64,000 nt of DNA from Acidobacteriota bacterium (GTDB lineage Bacteria; Acidobacteriota; Thermoanaerobaculia; UBA5066). Below are positions 43,972-52,800 of this stretch, one piece after another. The notes under the pieces are model-generated. The model saw only the letters and a list, made by a program, of their open reading frames with translations, ran no database searches and was not told the DNA's origin. The translations under genes were made by a program, and so were the position numbers. The stretch's first letter is position 1, and the number at the start of each line of letters is the position of its first letter. The stretch lies in contig RHKY01000015.1 of the NCBI GenBank assembly GCA_008363385.1, positions 1 through 64,000 on the forward strand, in the 5' to 3' direction.

Positions 43972-44402
43972 CAGAACCCCTCCGCGGTCGGCGGCGGCGC
44001 GGGCGGTCCGACCGGGTCGTCCGGGCGGGCCGGCGGCGGGAGCGCCGCGGGGCGGGGGCCGCCCGGGAGCTCGCCGTCGCGGACGAGGACGACCTGCCCG
44101 GGGCGCGGAGGGAGGAGGCCCAGCTTGGCGCGCGCGATCGACTCGACGCGCGCCAGCGAGGAGGCCCGCGCCTTCTCGACCAGGAGCTGCCGCCGGCGCT
44201 CGAGGAGGACCTCGCGCTGCTTGTTCAGCCGGCCGATCTGGTAGCCGACCTGGTACGTCTGGACGTTCGCCCAGATCGCCGCGAAGAGGACCGCCAGCGG
44301 CGGCAGCGCCGCCACCGTGAAGGCGATCAGCTCCCGCGTCCGCCGCCGGTCGTGCTCCCGGACGAGGAAGACGTTCTCGACGCGGCGGTGGACGACGTAC
44401 AT
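43971..44402 (-). CDS. ftsL: FtsL-like division protein
   Basis: 143 residues. A basic cytoplasmic N-terminus (REHDRRRTRE), one membrane helix (about 24-45), then a leucine/glutamine-rich coiled coil (GRLNKQREVLLERRRQLLVE) and a Pro-rich tail. Sequence conservation in this family is weak; identification relies on size, topology and position between rsmH and ftsI. Confidence 0.85.
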   Translation of the reverse strand: MYVVHRRVENVFLVREHDRRRTRELIAFTVAALPPLAVLFAAIWANVQTYQVGYQIGRLNKQREVLLERRRQLLVEKARASSLARVESIARAKLGLLPPRPGQVVLVRDGELPGGPRPAALPPPARPDDPVGPPAPPPTAEGF

Positions 44403-44409
44403 CTCGGGG

Positions 44410-45360
44410 TCAGGCGGGGGCCTCAGAGCCCTCCGCCACCCTCTCCACGGCGCGCAGTCGCGCCGAGCGGGCCCGCGGGTTCTCGCCGATCTCGCCCAGG
44501 CTCGGGCGGACCGGCTTCTTCGTCACGAGCGCGATCAGCTTCCGCCGAGAGCAGACGCAGGCCGGGAACGACGGGGGGCAGGTGCAGCCCGTGGCGTGCC
44601 GCGTGAAGGCGGTCTTGACGATCCGGTCCTCGAGCGAGTGGTAGGAGAGGACCGCCAGGCGCGAGCCGAGCGACAGCCGCGCGATGGCGTCGTCGAGGAA
44701 CCGCTCGAGCTCTTCCAGCTCGTGGTTCGTCGCGATCCTCAGCGCCTGGAAGACGCGCGTGGCCGGGTCCTTCTTCTCGTGCCGTCCCCCCACCGCGCGG
44801 ACGACGAGCTCCCTCAGCTCCGAGGTCCTCACGATCGGGGCCTCCTGGCGCTTCCGCACGATCGACCGGGCGATCCGTCCCGCCATCCGTTCCTCCCCGT
44901 ATTCCCGGAAGACCCGGGCGAGCTCGCCGTCCGACAGGCCGTTCACGAGGTCGGCGGCGGTGGGCCCCGTGCCGCTCATCCGCATGTCGAGCGGCCCGTC
45001 GAACCGGAACGAGAACCCGCGCTCCGGCGTGTCCAGCTGGAAAGACGAGACCCCGAGGTCGGCCAGGACGCCGTCGACCCGGAGGATCCCGAGGCGGTCG
45101 AGGTGCGAGGCCAGCTCCTCGTGTCGCCCCTCCACGAGGACGGCGCGCTCGCCGAACGGCGCGAGCCGCTCGCGCGCGAGCGCCAGAGCCGCCCCGTCGC
45201 GGTCCAGCCCCACGAGCCGGAGCGATGGCGAGGCCCCGAGGAGCGCCTCGGCGTGCCCCCCGAGGCCCAGCGTGGCGTCGACGTAGACCCCGCCGCGCTC
45301 CGGCCGGAGGACCTCGAGGACCTCCCGGAGGAGGACGGGGACGTGGGTCGGCCGCTCCAC
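44410..45360 (-). CDS. rsmH: 16S rRNA (cytosine-1402-N4)-methyltransferase
   Basis: 316 residues, GTG start. HVPVLLREVLEVLRP at the N-terminus, DATLGLGGHAEALL as S-adenosylmethionine loop, GVLADLGVSSFQLD, and SYHSLEDRIVKTAF. Formerly MraW. Modifies C1402 in the ribosomal P site. 12 bases after mraZ. Confidence 0.98.
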   Translation of the reverse strand: MERPTHVPVLLREVLEVLRPERGGVYVDATLGLGGHAEALLGASPSLRLVGLDRDGAALALARERLAPFGERAVLVEGRHEELASHLDRLGILRVDGVLADLGVSSFQLDTPERGFSFRFDGPLDMRMSGTGPTAADLVNGLSDGELARVFREYGEERMAGRIARSIVRKRQEAPIVRTSELRELVVRAVGGRHEKKDPATRVFQALRIATNHELEELERFLDDAIARLSLGSRLAVLSYHSLEDRIVKTAFTRHATGCTCPPSFPACVCSRRKLIALVTKKPVRPSLGEIGENPRARSARLRAVERVAEGSEAPA

Positions 45361-45372
45361 GCAAGCCTCCCG

Positions 45373-45822
45373 TCAGACGAGGTGGCGCGCGAGCTCGTCG
45401 TAGTCCTCTGCGGTGAACGTCGAGCCCTTGAGGGCCGCGAGGTGGCGCTCGCGGTCCACGAGCACGAGGTGGTCGGTCTGGCCGAGGACGAGCGCCTCCC
45501 CCTGGATCGCCGCCACGTCGCGGAGGAGCGACGGGACGATCAGCCGTCCCTGGGCGTCCATCCGGGCCACCTGGCCGAAGGTGTTCACGCGCTCGAGGAA
45601 CTTCGTCCTGGCCCGGTGGACCGCCGGGAGCTGCGCGAGCTTCTCCTCGATCGCGTTCCAGACCGGCATCGGGTAGATCAGGACGTCGGACCCGGAGATG
45701 GAGGTGAGGAAGAACTCCGTCCCGTACGTCCCCTCGACGGGGTCCCGGAAGACGGCCGGGACCTTGAACCGGCCCTTGTCGTCCACGGTCGTCTCGGCGG
45801 AGCCTCTGAGGCGGTCCATCAT
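45373..45822 (-). CDS. mraZ: Transcriptional regulator / division protein MraZ
   Basis: 149 residues with two SpoVT-AbrB half-domains: TTVDDKGRFKVPAVFRD and ARMDAQGRLIVPSLLRD. MraZ rings bind repeated GTGGG-like boxes upstream of their own operon. Two consecutive ATG codons (45822 and 45819) start it. No Shine-Dalgarno is visible: the preceding bases are a T6 run and CCCGGACGAC. Four 10-base-spaced boxes lie at 45872-45905, consistent with autoregulation. Confidence 0.96.
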   Translation of the reverse strand: MMDRLRGSAETTVDDKGRFKVPAVFRDPVEGTYGTEFFLTSISGSDVLIYPMPVWNAIEEKLAQLPAVHRARTKFLERVNTFGQVARMDAQGRLIVPSLLRDVAAIQGEALVLGQTDHLVLVDRERHLAALKGSTFTAEDYDELARHLV

Positions 45823-45844
45823 GTCGTCCGGGAAAAAAGAGCCT

Positions 45845-45901
45845 CGGAAGCGGCTTCTCGACCTTGGCTACCCAAGATCTGCCGCTTCCGACCACTTTTT
45901 T
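45845..45901. terminator. Terminator-like hairpin in the mraZ leader
   Basis: CGGAAGCGGC (45845-45854) pairs perfectly with GCCGCTTCCG (45881-45890), with an inner CTTGG-CTAC-CCAAG stem in the loop. Read on the minus strand, AGGCTC then six T residues (45838-45833) follow; read on the plus strand, ACCAC then six T residues (45896-45901). It therefore looks like an intrinsic terminator in both directions, and it lies between the mraZ promoter and the mraZ start. It could attenuate dcw expression. Confidence 0.55.
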
Positions 45902-45905
45902 CCAC
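45872..45905 (-). promoter_or_regulatory. Candidate MraZ operator: four boxes at 10-base spacing
   Basis: Minus-strand boxes GTGGA (45905), GTGGT (45895), GCGGC (45885) and TTGGG (45875) start exactly 10 bases apart. Known MraZ operators are TGGGN-type direct repeats with 5-base spacers, the same period. The boxes overlap the predicted transcription start and leader of mraZ. The match to consensus is imperfect, so confidence rests on the phasing. Confidence 0.5.
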
Positions 45906-45909
45906 GCGG

Positions 45910-45939
45910 AGTATCGACGTCGTCCGCAGATGGCGTCAA
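45910..45939 (-). promoter_or_regulatory. Predicted sigma70-like promoter of the dcw cluster
   Basis: TTGACG (45939-45934) and GATACT (45915-45910) on the minus strand with an 18-base spacer. It is the best -35/-10 pair seen in the window. Transcription would start near 45903, giving a leader of about 80 bases before mraZ. Confidence 0.6.
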
Positions 45940-45999
45940 GAAGAAACGCCGCTCGGGCCCGGCCTCCCGAGCCGTTTGCTAGTCTCGGCCCTCTCGCCG

Positions 46000-47181
46000 A
46001 TGGAACCGACCAAGCCCCAAGACCAAACTCGCGCCTCTCTTGCGCCTCCGCGCGTCGATCCCGACGCGTTCACCCTCGCCGACCGGCCCGAGTCCGTGAC
46101 CTCCCTCGTCGCGGCTCTCGACTCCCGCCCCGGCGCCGAGGTGGCCCTGGACACGGAGGCCGACTCCCTCCACCACTACTTCGAGAAGGCCTGCCTCCTC
46201 CAGCTGGCGTTCGACGGCCGGGCCTGGCTCGTCGACCCGCTCGCGCCCGCGGTCGACCTCGCGCCGCTCCTGTCCCGCCTGTCGGACCGGCCGCTCCTCC
46301 TCCACGGCGCCGACTACGACCTGAGGCTCCTGAAGCGCGGCTTCGGGTTCTCGGCCGCGCGGGTCTTCGACACGATGATCGCCGCGCAGCTCCTCGGCGA
46401 GCCCCAGATCGGACTGGCCGCGCTCGCGGCCAAGCGGCTCGGCGTGGTCCTGGACAAGTCGAGCCAGCGAGCCGACTGGAGCGAGCGGCCGATCCCGGAC
46501 CACCGGGCGGCGTACGCGGCGGCCGACGTCCTCCACCTCGCGGCGCTCGCCGCCTCGCTGCGCGCCGACCTGGAGGCGGCCGGACGGCTCGCCTGGCACG
46601 CTGAGGAGTGCGAGAGGCTCCTCCTCTCTCCGATGGAGCCGGCCCCGCCCGACCCAGAGAACGACTGGCGCGTGAAGGGGACGAACGCTCTCTCCGACCG
46701 CGAGCGGGCCTTCCTCCGCGAGCTCTGGTCCGCGCGCGAGGCCCGCGCCCGGGAGATCGACCGTCCGCCGTTCCGCGTCGCCACGAACGAACGGCTCGTG
46801 GAGGCGGCGCGGCTGGCGGCCGCGGGCGAGCGGGACCCCGCGAGGCTGATTCCCTCGGCCCGCGGCCTCCCCCCGGCCTTCGCGCGCGCCGTCGAGTCGG
46901 CCGTCGCGAGGGCGGAAGCGCTCGCGCCGGCCGACTGGCCGCGCCGAAAGAGCGGCTCCGTCCGCGACGCCGACCCCGCGCTGGAGGCGGAGGTCCGCAG
47001 GCTGAAGGACCGCCGCGACGCCCTGGCGCGGCGCCACGCCCTCGACCCGGGGGTCCTGGCGCCCCGCGCGCTCCTCGTCGTCGCGGCGCGGCTGAAGCTC
47101 GAGACCGGCTCGGTGACGGCGGAGGCCCTCGTCGCCGCCGGCGCCTCGCGCTGGCGCGCCGCCCTCCTGGCCCGGGGCTGA
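46000..47181 (+). CDS. rnd: Ribonuclease D
   Basis: 393 residues. DEDDy exonuclease: VALDTEADSLHHY, LLHGADYDLRLL and AAYAAADVLHL, the last with Tyr and Asp of the DEDDy site. GEPQIGLAALAAKRLG is typical of RNase D. A central HRDC-like helical domain (LSDRERAFLRELWSAREARA with PPFRVATNERLVEAA) and a second C-terminal one follow. Trims tRNA and other structured RNA 3' ends. A TAGTCT hexamer (45980-45985) lies 14 bases before the ATG. Divergent from mraZ. Confidence 0.93.
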   Translation: MEPTKPQDQTRASLAPPRVDPDAFTLADRPESVTSLVAALDSRPGAEVALDTEADSLHHYFEKACLLQLAFDGRAWLVDPLAPAVDLAPLLSRLSDRPLLLHGADYDLRLLKRGFGFSAARVFDTMIAAQLLGEPQIGLAALAAKRLGVVLDKSSQRADWSERPIPDHRAAYAAADVLHLAALAASLRADLEAAGRLAWHAEECERLLLSPMEPAPPDPENDWRVKGTNALSDRERAFLRELWSAREARAREIDRPPFRVATNERLVEAARLAAAGERDPARLIPSARGLPPAFARAVESAVARAEALAPADWPRRKSGSVRDADPALEAEVRRLKDRRDALARRHALDPGVLAPRALLVVAARLKLETGSVTAEALVAAGASRWRAALLARG

Positions 47182-47242
47182 GGCGGAAGGGCCGCGCGTC
47201 GCCCCGGCGCGCGTCACCGGGCGGGGGGCCGGGGGGCGGGGC

Positions 47243-48919
47243 TCAGAAGCGGTAGGTCAGGCCGGTGTAGGCGTCCCACTGGAGCAGGTAGTTCGAGTCG
47301 TAGTACGTGTAGCAGCCGTACCAGGGGTCGCAGGTGGTGTACCCGCTGGACGTCGCGTTGACGTACACCGGCATGAAGCGGATCCCGAGCCGGGCCCCCA
47401 GGGCGTCCGAGAGGCGGAACTTCGCCCCCCCGCCGATGCTCCCCGAGAACCGCGTCATCGTGGAGTACTGCGGTGCCGGCGTGAGGATGGTCACCCCGAA
47501 GAGGAGGTCCATGTAGGGGCGGACCTTGGCCCCCTCCCGTCCGAGCAGCCAGAGGCCGCCGAGGTGGATCGTGTCGACGTTGAGGTGCGTCAGCTTCTCG
47601 CCGTAGCCGGCGGGGGGCTCCTGCCGGAAGCTCGCCGTCAGCTCGGTGTCCTGGTGGCTCCAGAAGAGCTCGAGGTTGACCGTCCGGAGGAGCGGGAGCT
47701 CCAGCGTCAGCCCGAAGCTCAGGGCCTCCGACACGTCCAGGCTCTCGATGTACTCGCTGTAGGCGGTCGAGGCCGTGCCGCCGATGCGGAACCCGGCCGT
47801 CGGCGTCACCTCGAAGCCTCGCTCCCTCCTCGGGGCGCGCTCCGGGGGCTGCTCGGACCCGTCCTCCGGCGGCTCCCCCGCGTCGCCCTCCACGGTCGCC
47901 CCGGGCGCCGCCTCCTTCGGGACCTCGGGCGCCGGGGGGGTGTAGTAGGCGCGCGCTTCCTCGGCGACGCTGATCACGGCGTCCCGCTTCAGCTTCTCGA
48001 GGTACTCGGCGAGCTTCTTCTGGAACTGCGTCTCCTGCTCGCGCTTGAAGATGTCGGCCTTGACCTCGGCGAAGGGCCTGTAGGAGACCGGCGTCTTCTC
48101 CAGGACCTTCACGATGTGCCAGCCGTGCCGGGCCGCGACCGGGTCCGACACGCCGCCGACCGGCAGCGAGAAGGCCACCGCCTCCAGCTCCGGGACCAGC
48201 TCGCCCCGGGCGACGACCCCGAGGTCGCCCCCCTTCTCCCGGGTCGTCCCGTCGGAGTAGAGGCCGACGGCGACGTCCCACTTCATGCCGCCCGCGAGCT
48301 TCTCCGACGCCTCCTTGGCCCGCCGCTCGGCCGAGGCGCCGTCCCCGGAGCGGGAGACGAGGATCTCCGCGATGTGGACCTTCTCGGGGATCCGCCAGGT
48401 CTCCTTCTCGTTCTCGTAGATCAGCCTCAGCGCGTCGTCGGAGAGGTCGACCTTGCTGTTGACCTCGCGCCCGACGACCCGCTGGACGGTCAGCGTCCGC
48501 TTCAGCTGCTCGCGGAGCCGCTCCGGCGTCAGGCCGCTGGCGGCCAGCGCCTGCTGGAACTGCTCCTCGGTCGTGACGTTGTTGGCCTCCTTGAGCCGGT
48601 TGACCTGCTCCTCCACCTCCGCGTCCGACGTGACGAGGTCGAGGTCGCGCGCACGGTCCTCCAGGAGCGCCTCGTTGACGAGCTCGCCCAGGACCGCCTT
48701 CTTCAGCTGCTCCAGGCGCTCCCCCTCGACCCGGCCCCCGGTCTCCACCACGGCCGCCTGGACCCGGGCGTCGAACTGGCTCTGGGTGACGACGCGCGTG
48801 TTGACGTGGACGAGGATCCGCTCGACGAGCGTGCCGCCGGCGAGGGGCCCCGGGACGAGGAGCAGGGCGAGGGCGAGGCGGGTCCCGCGGCGTGAGGGAC
48901 GGCAGAGGAGGCGCACCAC
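47243..48919 (-). CDS. SurA-like periplasmic chaperone/PPIase fused to an outer-membrane beta-barrel
   Basis: 558 residues in one uninterrupted frame. A signal peptide (LALALLLVPGPLAGG) is followed by a SurA N-terminal chaperone domain (VNTRVVTQSQFDARV to about 175), and a parvulin domain at 182-275 (HIAEILV, YSDGTTREKGGDLG, HGWHIVKVLE). An acidic, Pro-rich linker spans about 327-367. The final 190 residues (368-558) have alternating hydrophobic strands (GLTLELPLLRTVNLELFWS, VRPYMDLLFGV, ARLGIRFMPVYV) and end in TYRF, the C-terminal aromatic signal of BAM-inserted barrels. SurA normally ends after its second PPIase region. Here a chaperone appears tethered to its own barrel. Third gene of the mfd operon strand. 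A TACACT hexamer lies 7 bases before the GTG. Confidence 0.85.
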   Translation of the reverse strand: MVRLLCRPSRRGTRLALALLLVPGPLAGGTLVERILVHVNTRVVTQSQFDARVQAAVVETGGRVEGERLEQLKKAVLGELVNEALLEDRARDLDLVTSDAEVEEQVNRLKEANNVTTEEQFQQALAASGLTPERLREQLKRTLTVQRVVGREVNSKVDLSDDALRLIYENEKETWRIPEKVHIAEILVSRSGDGASAERRAKEASEKLAGGMKWDVAVGLYSDGTTREKGGDLGVVARGELVPELEAVAFSLPVGGVSDPVAARHGWHIVKVLEKTPVSYRPFAEVKADIFKREQETQFQKKLAEYLEKLKRDAVISVAEEARAYYTPPAPEVPKEAAPGATVEGDAGEPPEDGSEQPPERAPRRERGFEVTPTAGFRIGGTASTAYSEYIESLDVSEALSFGLTLELPLLRTVNLELFWSHQDTELTASFRQEPPAGYGEKLTHLNVDTIHLGGLWLLGREGAKVRPYMDLLFGVTILTPAPQYSTMTRFSGSIGGGAKFRLSDALGARLGIRFMPVYVNATSSGYTTCDPWYGCYTYYDSNYLLQWDAYTGLTYRF

Positions 48920-48926
48920 GCGGCGG

Positions 48927-48932
48927 AGTGTA
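48927..48932 (-). promoter_or_regulatory. Candidate -10 hexamer of the SurA-barrel gene
   Basis: TACACT on the minus strand lies 7 bases before the GTG at 48919, with the same CC after it and the same distance as at the Hsp70-like gene. The -35 region is not convincing. The gene may also be read through from the upstream lipoprotein gene. Confidence 0.35.
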
Positions 48933-48952
48933 GCGAAAGGCGTGCCGGGGCC

Positions 48953-49825
48953 TCAGCGGCGCTCGCCGTGCCGCGGGAGCGCGCCGACGTAGGGGAACGG
49001 CAGGTGGTCCTCGACGACGACGAGGGGGTGCCGCCGGGCGGACTCGGCCATCAGCTCGGCGACGGCCGCGCTGCTTAGCTCCTCGGCCAGAGTCAGCCTC
49101 AGGCCGGGGGCCGCCTCCTCGAACGGCACGACCCTCGTGTCGGCCCGGTCCTCGACGCGGAAGACGTGGAAGCCGTGCGGCGCGGGGAGCGGGGGCGTCG
49201 TCCCCCCGGCGGGCAGGCCCCAGACGGGCTTCTCGAACTCGGCCGGGAGGTCCTCCCGGGAGAGCCAGCCCAGCCCCCCGCCGGAGGCGGCGTTCGGCGC
49301 CAGCGAGAGCGTCCGCGAGACGGTGAGCCACGGCGTCCCCTTCTCGAGGAGCTTCCGGGCCTCGTCGGCCTTCTCCTTGGTCGGCACGATCAGCTGCGAG
49401 AGGCGGACGAGGGGGGGGCGCTTCCAGCGGTCGGCGTGGGCCTCGTACTCCTTCCTCAGGTCGGCCTCCCCGATCTCGTGAAGCCTCGCGCGCCGGTTGA
49501 TCAGGTCCCTGCGGCGCTCCTCGGCGTTCGTCCCCTTCGCGGGAGGGACCGCGTCCTCGACGGCCCTCTCGAGGAGGAGCTCCTCGAGGTACTGGTCGAG
49601 GAGGCTCGAGGCCACGCGCGGCGAGACGGCCTTCGGCTCCTCGCGCGTGGCCTGCCGGACGTAGGCCGCGTAGTCCGAGAGCTCCACCGGGCGGTCCCCG
49701 ACGAGCGCGACCACGGAGGCGCGGGACGCGGCGCGGGGCCCCTTCCGGGCGCAGGCGGGGAGGAGCGCGACGAGGAACGCGAGGCCGACGAGGACCGCGC
49801 GGCGGCCGGCTGCGGGGCCTCTCAC
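48953..49825 (-). CDS. PpiC-type (parvulin) peptidyl-prolyl isomerase lipoprotein
   Basis: 290 residues. The signal peptide ends in a lipobox (FLVALLPAC), so the mature protein starts at a lipidated Cys. An N-terminal SurA/PrsA-like helical chaperone region (VGDRPVELSDYAAYVRQA, RARLHEIGEADLRKEYE) and a parvulin domain (RLSQLIVPTKEKADEARKLL, GGGLGWLSREDLP, HGFHVFRVED) follow. The layout resembles PrsA/PpiD-like foldases. GTG start overlaps the mfd stop as GTGA, and it is followed 33 bases on by the SurA-barrel fusion, so two foldases are co-transcribed. Confidence 0.87.
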   Translation of the reverse strand: MRGPAAGRRAVLVGLAFLVALLPACARKGPRAASRASVVALVGDRPVELSDYAAYVRQATREEPKAVSPRVASSLLDQYLEELLLERAVEDAVPPAKGTNAEERRRDLINRRARLHEIGEADLRKEYEAHADRWKRPPLVRLSQLIVPTKEKADEARKLLEKGTPWLTVSRTLSLAPNAASGGGLGWLSREDLPAEFEKPVWGLPAGGTTPPLPAPHGFHVFRVEDRADTRVVPFEEAAPGLRLTLAEELSSAAVAELMAESARRHPLVVVEDHLPFPYVGALPRHGERR

Positions 49826-52800
49826 GAGGCGGCCCCTCCGTCGAACGACAGGAGCGGGTCGGCGGGGAGGGCGCCGGGCCGCGCCAGCGCCGCCAGGACC
49901 CGCGCGGCCGCCCCCGGCACCTCGCGGGCGTCCGGGGCGAGGCCCGCGAAGGCCCCGGGCCAGCGGAAGGCGTCGGGGCCGGCCGCGGAGAGCCTCCCCT
50001 GCCGGAGCGCGTCGAGGACCTTCCCGGGGTCGATCCGGTGGTCCTTCTCGAGCGTGGCGTGCAGCTCCGCCCCGCGCCGCTGCAGGACCTTCACGCCAAG
50101 GTCGCGGGCCAGGAGGCGCAGCCGCGCCACGTCGAGCAGGCGCGAAAGCTCCGGCGGCGGCGTGCCGTACCGGTCCGAGGCCTCGCGCCAGAGGCGCGCG
50201 AGCCCCCCGGCGTCCTCGGCCGCGGCGACCCGCTTGTAGAGCGCCATCCGGAGGTTCTCCTCGGACACCCAGGAGGCGGGGAGGCCGAGCGGCAGGCCGA
50301 GCTGGATCGTCACCTCGCGCGTCTCGGGGAGGGGCTCGCCCTTCGCCTCGGCGATGGCCTCCTCCAGGAGCTTGACGTACGTCTCGAAGCCGACCGCCTC
50401 GATGTGGCCGGACTGCTCGCCTCCGAGGATGTTCCCGGCGCCGCGGATCTCCAGGTCCTTGGCCGCGATCCGGAAGCCCGCGCCCAGGTCCGAGAACTCC
50501 TGGATCGCCTTCAGCCTCAGCCGCGCGTCGTCCGAGAGCGGCACGCCGGGCGGCACGAGGAGGTAGCAGAACGCCGGCTTGTCGCTCCGGCCCACCCGCC
50601 CGCGCAGCTGGTAGAGCTGGGCGAGGCCGTACCGGTCGGCCCGGTCGATCAGCATCGTGTTGGCCGACGGGATGTCGAGGCCGTTTTCCACGATCGTCGT
50701 GGCCAGGAGGAGGTCCGCCGCCCGCGTCGTGAACGCGCGCATCGCCCGCTCCAGCTCCAGCTCCGTCATCTGCCCGTGGGCGACGGCGATCCGCGCCTCG
50801 GGGACGAGCCGCGAGAGCTCCTCGCGCCACGCCCCGAGCCCCTCCACGCGGTTGTGGACGAAGTAGACCTGCCCCCCGCGGTCCAGCTCGGCCTTCACCG
50901 AGTCGCGGATCAGCGCGTCCCCCTGCGGGACGACCTGTGTCGCGACGGCCAGCCGGTCCTTCGGGGGCGTCTCGATGACCGAGAGGTCGCGGATCCCGGC
51001 GAGGGAGAGGTTCAGCGTCCTGGGGATCGGCGTCGCCGACATCGCCAGGACGTCGACCGAGGCGCGCCACTCCTTGATCCGCTCCTTCTGCGCCACGCCG
51101 AAGCGCTGCTCCTCGTCCACGACGAGGAGGCCGAGGTCCTTGAACCTCACGTCCTTCGACAGGAGCCGGTGCGTGGCGACGACGACGTCGAGCGTCCCCT
51201 CGGCCAGCCGGCGCAGGACCTCCTTCCTCTCCTCGGGCGGGCGGAAGCGGGAGAGGAGGTCGATCGTGACCGGGAACGCCGCGAAGCGGCGCTTGAGCGT
51301 CCGGAAGTGCTGGTCGGCCAGGATCGTCGTCGGGCAGAGGAGGGCCGTCTGCTTTCCGTCCAGGACCGCCTTGAAGATCGCCCGCATGGCGACCTCGGTC
51401 TTCCCGTACCCCACGTCGCCGCAGAGGAGGCGGTCCATCGGCTTCTCCGCCTCCATGTCGCGCTTGACGTCCTTGATCGCGGCCAGCTGGTCGGGCGTCT
51501 CGGTGTACTCGAAGGCGTCCTCGAACTCCTTCTGCCAGGGCGAGTCCTTCGAGAAGGCGTGCCCGGGGCTCGACGCGCGGCGGGCGTAGAGGGCGAGAAG
51601 CTGGTCGGCGATGTCCTTGACGGCCTTCTTCACCGACGCCTTGCGGCGCGCCCACCCCGCGCCGCCCAGCCGGTCGAGCGGCGGGGCCGGGCCGTCGCCC
51701 GCGCTCTGGTACTTCTGGATCAGGTCGAGCCGCTCGACCGGGACGAGGAGCTTGGCCTCCCCGGCGTACCGGAGGTCGACCATCTCGCGCGCCACCCCGC
51801 CGTCCGCGATCGAGACGAGGCCCGCGAACCGGCCGAGGCCGTAGTCGCGGTGGACGACGACGTCCCCGGGCTTCAGGTCGCGCAGGTCCGAGAGGAACGC
51901 CTCCGAGGCGGCCTTCCGCCTCGGCGCGGCCGTGACGCGCGGGGCGCCGAAGAGGTCCGTGGCCGTCAGGAGGAGGAGGCCGGCCGCGCGGAAGAGGAAC
52001 CCGTTCGCGGGCCCGCCGTCCACGAGCCGGCAGGAGCCGGGGACGACCGGCGGCGCGGCGCCCTCTCCCGGCTCCCCTTCCCGCGGGGCCGAGAGGTGGT
52101 CGACCTCGTACTCGGCGAGGAGGCGCTCGACGTGCTCGCGCTCTCCGCGCGAGCCCGCCGCCAGGACCACCGCCAGCCCGTCGCGGCGGAGCCGGGCGAT
52201 CTCCTTCGGGACCTCCGGCAGCCGGTCCTCGAAGGACGTCGCGCTCTCGGCCCCCAGCGCCAGGACGTCGCCCGAGGGGACCGCGGGCGACAGGGCCAGG
52301 AGCGTCTGCTCGCGGAGGGAGTCGGCCAGCCGGTCGGGGTCGCCCGCGAGGCGGAACGGGTCGGGGACGACCTTGCCCCCCTTGCGGGCCTTCTCGAAGT
52401 CGAGGAGGAGGAGGTCCGAGGCTCGGGACAGCTCCTCGGCGACGGCGTCGGGGTCGTCCACGGCCAGGGCGAAGCTCCGGGCGTGGTCCAGGACGTGGAC
52501 CGGGCCGGCCCCGTCCGAGAGGAGCGGGAGGAGCTCCTCGAGCCCGTCGTTCTTCCGCGGGAGCGAGAGGTCCCGCGGGAGCGGCGGCTCGTCGTCGGCC
52601 GTCCGGTAGCCCGAGAGGACGCGGAGCGCCGCCTCCCGTGTCGCGACGGTGTCGGGGCTCGCGGCCATCGGGGGGAGGAGGACCTCGTCGAGCGTCTCGG
52701 TGGAACGCTGCGTGTCCGGGTCGAACCTCCGCACCGAGGCCACCGTCTCGAAGTCGAGCTCGATCCTCACCGGCTCGGCGAGGTGCGGCGGGAAGACGTC

